From the NCBI RefSeq assembly GCF_900177645.1, contig NZ_FXAO01000003.1:470100-534099 (forward strand): 64,000 nucleotides of DNA, in the 5' to 3' direction. The first letter of the stretch is position 1. The number at the start of each line of letters is the position of its first letter. The position numbers and the translations under genes are program-made. Source of the stretch: Arenibacter troitsensis. GTDB taxonomy: Bacteria > Bacteroidota > Bacteroidia > Flavobacteriales > Flavobacteriaceae. Under the pieces are notes generated by a model that saw nothing but the letters and a program-made list of their open reading frames with translations, was not told the origin of the DNA and ran no database searches. This document shows positions 60,832 through 64,000 of this stretch, piece by piece.

Positions 60832-62406
60832 TTAAATTAAAGGCAGTTTTATATAAAAAGTGCTTCCTTTTCCTTTTTCACTTTCTGCATAAACCTCACC
60901 TTGATGATCATCAACTATTTTTTTAACGTAAGCAAGCCCTAAGCCATGCCCCTTAACATTATGTATATCTCCTGTATGTTCCCTATAGAACTTTTCAAAA
61001 ACCTTTTTCAATACCGCTTTGCTCATTCCAGCCCCCTGATCCTGTATTTTTATGATGATATAATTACCGACCACTTCCGTAAAAACATCGATCTTTGGTG
61101 CTTCTGGCGAATATTTCACAGCATTGTCCAATATATTTACTATTACATTGGTAAAATGCATCTCATTGGCCAATACCTCTGAGCGTTCCGCCTTTAAATG
61201 TGGCTTGATGTATCCTCCCCTATCCGCTACTATAAGATCCACATGGGTAATGGCATCCTCTATTATGTCGTGCACATCTGCCCTATCCTTACTAATATCC
61301 AACTGGTTTTTTTCCAACTTGGATATTCGCAATACGTTTTCTACCTGCGCATGCATTCTTTTATTTTCGTCCCTTATCATTTGCAAATAGCGCAGTACCT
61401 TCTCCTTGTCATCAATAATCTTCGGATTCTTTATAGCTTCAACAGCCAAATTGATCGTAGCAATAGGAGTTTTAAACTCATGCGTCATATTATTGATAAA
61501 GTCCGATTTAATCTCTGAAATCTGCTTTTGTTTTATCAATTGATAGATAGCACTGGAATAGGCCACCACGATAACCAAGGTAAATGTCAGGGACAAAATT
61601 GCCATTCCAAGAATAGACTGGATAAGGAACCTTTTCTTTTTTGGGAAGGTCAACAAAAGGGAAAAATTGGTATTCCCTTCACTGTCCTTAAACAAAGGAG
61701 CCTTATAAAGCGTGGTCTCGGAAAATTTAAACTTTTTGGATTTCACCTTAGTGGGCAGCCCTTTACTGTAAACTCCATACTCGTAGTCTATATCTATCCC
61801 GCGATTATTCAATTCCCTACTAAGCATCAATTCCACCTCCTGCTTGGATACCCGTTTATGGATAGGCCTATTTTTGGCCTGCTCCCTAAACACATCGTCC
61901 AAAGCAAACTTGTCCAGATCTGTCATAGATCCAATTTTCTCCAGCTTTTGGACAGGGGTCAAGGAATATTGCCTACCGTCCAAACCAAAATCCTCCTTAA
62001 ATATTTCAGTTGTCCTGGTACTGGTAATATTTCTAAAGGTTGTGGTGTCCAAGCCAATATCAAAGAACGTAGATGCCATATTGTAGTCTTCCTCCAAAAT
62101 ACCATGCGTGTAAAACCGTATTTCGTTGGAATTGATATCACGATCAAAAAAGAAAAAATTCTTAAGATGGGTAGCCTTTGGCTTTCCTATACTATCACTA
62201 AGCTTGTAAAACTCATTAAGATAATCCTGTACCTCCCGCTTTTCTATATTCTCTGCAACCCTACTCAAAATTTGGTTGACCGTATTTGAAAATTGTTCCT
62301 CTTTATCAGCTACCGACTTATTTATCCAATAACTCTGTACAAAGATGATTCCTACCAGGGAAAGGCTCATTAAGACTACCAAAAGACCAAATAACCTCTT
62401 ATTCAT
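60832..62406 (-). CDS. Membrane sensor histidine kinase (RprX-like)
   Basis: 524 residues. First membrane helix at about 5-25, an extracytoplasmic sensor of about 230 residues, a second helix (GMAILSLTFTLVIVVAYSSAIYQLI), then HisKA with H-box MTHEFKTPIATINLAV and HATPase_c (NVIVNILDNAVKYSPEAP, DQGAGM, GHGLGLAYVKKIVDDHQG). It phosphorylates the regulator downstream. Its promoter, with an unusually short leader, is described separately. Confidence 0.94.
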   Translation of the reverse strand: MNKRLFGLLVVLMSLSLVGIIFVQSYWINKSVADKEEQFSNTVNQILSRVAENIEKREVQDYLNEFYKLSDSIGKPKATHLKNFFFFDRDINSNEIRFYTHGILEEDYNMASTFFDIGLDTTTFRNITSTRTTEIFKEDFGLDGRQYSLTPVQKLEKIGSMTDLDKFALDDVFREQAKNRPIHKRVSKQEVELMLSRELNNRGIDIDYEYGVYSKGLPTKVKSKKFKFSETTLYKAPLFKDSEGNTNFSLLLTFPKKKRFLIQSILGMAILSLTFTLVIVVAYSSAIYQLIKQKQISEIKSDFINNMTHEFKTPIATINLAVEAIKNPKIIDDKEKVLRYLQMIRDENKRMHAQVENVLRISKLEKNQLDISKDRADVHDIIEDAITHVDLIVADRGGYIKPHLKAERSEVLANEMHFTNVIVNILDNAVKYSPEAPKIDVFTEVVGNYIIIKIQDQGAGMSKAVLKKVFEKFYREHTGDIHNVKGHGLGLAYVKKIVDDHQGEVYAESEKGKGSTFYIKLPLI

Positions 62407-62413
62407 TTATCAA

Positions 62414-62441
62414 CAAAATTAGAAATTTAACATTTAGCCAA
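62414..62441 (-). promoter_or_regulatory. Promoter of the two-component operon
   Basis: On the minus strand: TTG (62441-62439), a 17-nt spacer and TAATTTTG (62421-62414), an exact pattern match. The start codon of the kinase begins at 62406, so the leader is at most a few nt. Just upstream (62449-62467) lies TTTAACCTAACCTTAACA, a GTTAA-type direct repeat that could be the site of an OmpR-type regulator. Confidence 0.7.
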
Positions 62442-62486
62442 TTGCACGTTTAACCTAACCTTAACAAAAATGTTAAAATTTCGCGC

Positions 62487-63074
62487 TTAAGCCCTTATTT
62501 TAAGTAATTTATGGTGAATTCGGGAAACTTCCCTTTCCGTAGCCTCCAATCCAATATTTTCAATTATGAAGTCGGAAAGCTTCTCTTTTTCCTGGTCCGG
62601 CAATTGATTATCTATACGTTGCATTACCGCATGCTCACTAATTCCGTCCCTATCAACTACCCTTTGTATCCTGATATTCCTTGGTGCGGTAACCAATATA
62701 ATTTTATCATAAAATTCCTGGTTCCCATTTTCAAAAATAATAGCAGCTTCTTGAATTACATAAGGGGCTTTCTGACGTAGGCACCAACTCTTAAAATCGT
62801 GCCTCACGGCAGGATGGACTATATTGTTCAGGCCCTTCAATAATTTCTTATCATTGAACACTAATTTGGCTATGTAATCCTTATTTAGCGTTCCATTCTT
62901 ATAACTATCCTTGCCCAACAATGCCTCAATATCCTTTTTGATCTTTTCAGAACCGGCCATTAATTTCTTTGCCTCTATATCCGAATTATAAATAGGAACC
63001 CCTAATTTTTGGAACATAGATCCCACAGTCGATTTTCCACTACCAATACCCCCTGTCAAACCCACGATCATCAT
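62487..63074 (-). CDS. coaE: Dephospho-CoA kinase
   Basis: Final step of CoA synthesis: phosphorylates the 3'-hydroxyl of dephospho-CoA. 195 residues. P-loop VGLTGGIGSGKSTVGSMFQKLG, NSDIEAKKLM, VQEAAIIFENG-like core (YVIQEAAIIFENG) and QRVVDRDGISEHAVMQRIDNQL. The start overlaps the YbbR-like gene stop by 4 nt. Confidence 0.95.
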   Translation of the reverse strand: MMIVGLTGGIGSGKSTVGSMFQKLGVPIYNSDIEAKKLMAGSEKIKKDIEALLGKDSYKNGTLNKDYIAKLVFNDKKLLKGLNNIVHPAVRHDFKSWCLRQKAPYVIQEAAIIFENGNQEFYDKIILVTAPRNIRIQRVVDRDGISEHAVMQRIDNQLPDQEKEKLSDFIIENIGLEATEREVSRIHHKLLKIRA

Positions 63075-64000
63075 TGCCTCTTTAGTATAAATTCTACTTT
63101 ATTCTCCCTTAACTGTACCACATTTACGCTATCTGGCTTTTTTATCAATTTCAAATCCAGAACATTTTCATTTTTGTCCCTTAGGTTCGAATAGTCTGCG
63201 ATGACCACAAAATCCGTCACCGACAATTCCTTGATTGAACTTAATCGTCCCCTGCACAAAACCGAAACTATTTCTGGAAACGTTCTTATCCCGACTCCTT
63301 CAGGCACATTAACAACCTCCACTGGTACCTTAAAAACCTTTTCTGAAAATTTAAATATTTTGGCCGATAATGTGACGTTATGATCGGAGTATTTGGTGTT
63401 TTTTAGATTTGCCGGAAGATTCAATTTTAATTTCTTTGAAATATCATTGGTCGTATGTGGCAGCATCAAGGTTTGGGTGGTAATTCCGGTCAAAGTATCT
63501 ATCTCCTTTTTTGGCCCCATTACAGTTATGGAATCTGGCGTCAAGCTATAGTTCTTATCCATCAAATAGTTTTGTTCCAAATCAATAGTCACTTTGGGAA
63601 TTACCGGGACCTTTTTTTTGTAAAGCCTTTGAAAATTGAAAAACAAGGTATCCTTGTCCATATCCTCAACCCTTATAAACTTTGAAAGCTGATTTTCTAT
63701 TTGACTTCTATAAGTTGAGGGGGAAACAAAAAATTTGGGACCCTTTTTTTCCAATTCGGACAGGTCCACTTCTACAGTTTTGTTTTTGAAACCGAACATC
63801 AAAAATTGAAACCCACTGGCTCTTAGTCTTACCTTAATGTTACTTTTGGAAACACTGTTTAGTAATAAGCTATCCGGGGTACTGCCATAATGTATATCAA
63901 AAGTGGCATTATTGGTATATTGTTCCCCTAAATTGCTAATAAACCAAGCCAGACTGGAACAGAATAGAAAGACCAGAAACAGTTTAACCTTTCTTTTGTT
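63071..64000 (-). CDS. YbbR-like domain protein, 5' end beyond the window
   Basis: The frame stays open without a stop from the right edge (64000) to the stop at 63071, giving 309 visible residues. An internal start at 63802 is not real: the upstream codons read KLFLVFLFCSSLAWFISNLG, a membrane anchor, then INVRLRASG-like IKVRLRASGFQF, a typical YbbR strand. The rest has repeated YbbR beta modules (VPVIPKVTIDLEQNY, VPVEVVNVPEGVGIRTFPEIVSVLCRGRLSSI). Family members neighbour CoaE and other envelope or housekeeping genes; role unknown. The stop overlaps coaE, so they are translationally coupled. Confidence 0.86.
   Translation of the reverse strand, partial: NKRKVKLFLVFLFCSSLAWFISNLGEQYTNNATFDIHYGSTPDSLLLNSVSKSNIKVRLRASGFQFLMFGFKNKTVEVDLSELEKKGPKFFVSPSTYRSQIENQLSKFIRVEDMDKDTLFFNFQRLYKKKVPVIPKVTIDLEQNYLMDKNYSLTPDSITVMGPKKEIDTLTGITTQTLMLPHTTNDISKKLKLNLPANLKNTKYSDHNVTLSAKIFKFSEKVFKVPVEVVNVPEGVGIRTFPEIVSVLCRGRLSSIKELSVTDFVVIADYSNLRDKNENVLDLKLIKKPDSVNVVQLRENKVEFILKRQ

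Noticed and set aside
63800-63802. Start of the YbbR-like gene at 63802
   Set aside because: The codon is TTG and the frame stays open to the window edge with a membrane anchor and YbbR strand upstream, so the gene is only partly inside the window.

Overview
The window reads as chromosomal DNA of a Flavobacteriaceae-type member of the Bacteroidota, probably marine. Supporting signs are a PorP/SprF-type outer membrane protein, many short lipoproteins with a Cys at residues 16-30, a bacillithiol-system YtxJ protein, family-specific unknowns (DUF4252, DUF6503, DUF4369-like), few visible Shine-Dalgarno sequences, and promoters that fit the Bacteroidota pattern TTG-N17-23-TAnnTTTG. The genus cannot be fixed from the sequence; a Maribacter/Zobellia/Arenibacter-like relative is an inference.

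Layout. 0-7 kb: dnaK, a secreted ADP-ribose/CDP-alcohol diphosphatase-like lipoprotein and L-serine ammonia-lyase, separated by long gene-free stretches. These hold three islands of a degenerate 8-nt periodic repeat (fixed ATT every 8 nt), with 56-nt blocks of a second, 7-nt periodic repeat inserted, plus dispersed palindromes. 7-13 kb: an accessory operon of two related secreted proteins (beta-propeller-like N-terminus, alpha/alpha-barrel-like C-terminus) around a YidR/DUF3748-like lipoprotein, followed by a truncated glycerophosphodiester phosphodiesterase remnant. 13-32 kb: mostly housekeeping genes (panB, an RluA-type synthase, leuA-leuB, pheT, an ABC-F ATPase, a transaldolase-like enzyme) mixed with lineage-specific lipoproteins. 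About 32.4 kb: the SRP RNA gene on the minus strand with a matching promoter. 32.7-35.7 kb: an operon of a glutamine cyclotransferase-like lipoprotein, a hotdog thioesterase and a beta-helix lipoprotein.

35.7-41 kb is the most distinctive coding region. It holds a LytTR regulator whose receiver lacks the phospho-acceptor Asp, a secreted protein of five near-identical 28-residue units, a TPR-containing lipoprotein histidine kinase with its NarL-like response regulator, and an unknown 223-residue protein. The first and last genes share an inverted repeat of the same architecture at nearly the same distance from a -7-like box, which suggests a single regulon.

41-64 kb is largely core: glyA, fahA, ytxJ, clpB, a TetR regulator, a PorP/SprF-SPOR-like fusion, smpB, pcm, and a long plus-strand run (Gfo/Idh oxidoreductase, 3-hydroxybutyryl-CoA dehydrogenase, YggS, exonuclease/GIY-YIG fusion, voltage-gated channel, miaA, gluconate kinase). 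It ends with a minus-strand group: YbbR-like protein (open at the window edge), coaE, then a histidine kinase and an OmpR-type regulator.

The strongest undescribed-looking signals are the phased 8-nt/7-nt repeat islands, the tandem-repeat exoprotein with its shared-operator regulon, and the propeller/barrel plus YidR-like triplet. All are calls from the sequence alone; no database search was run.
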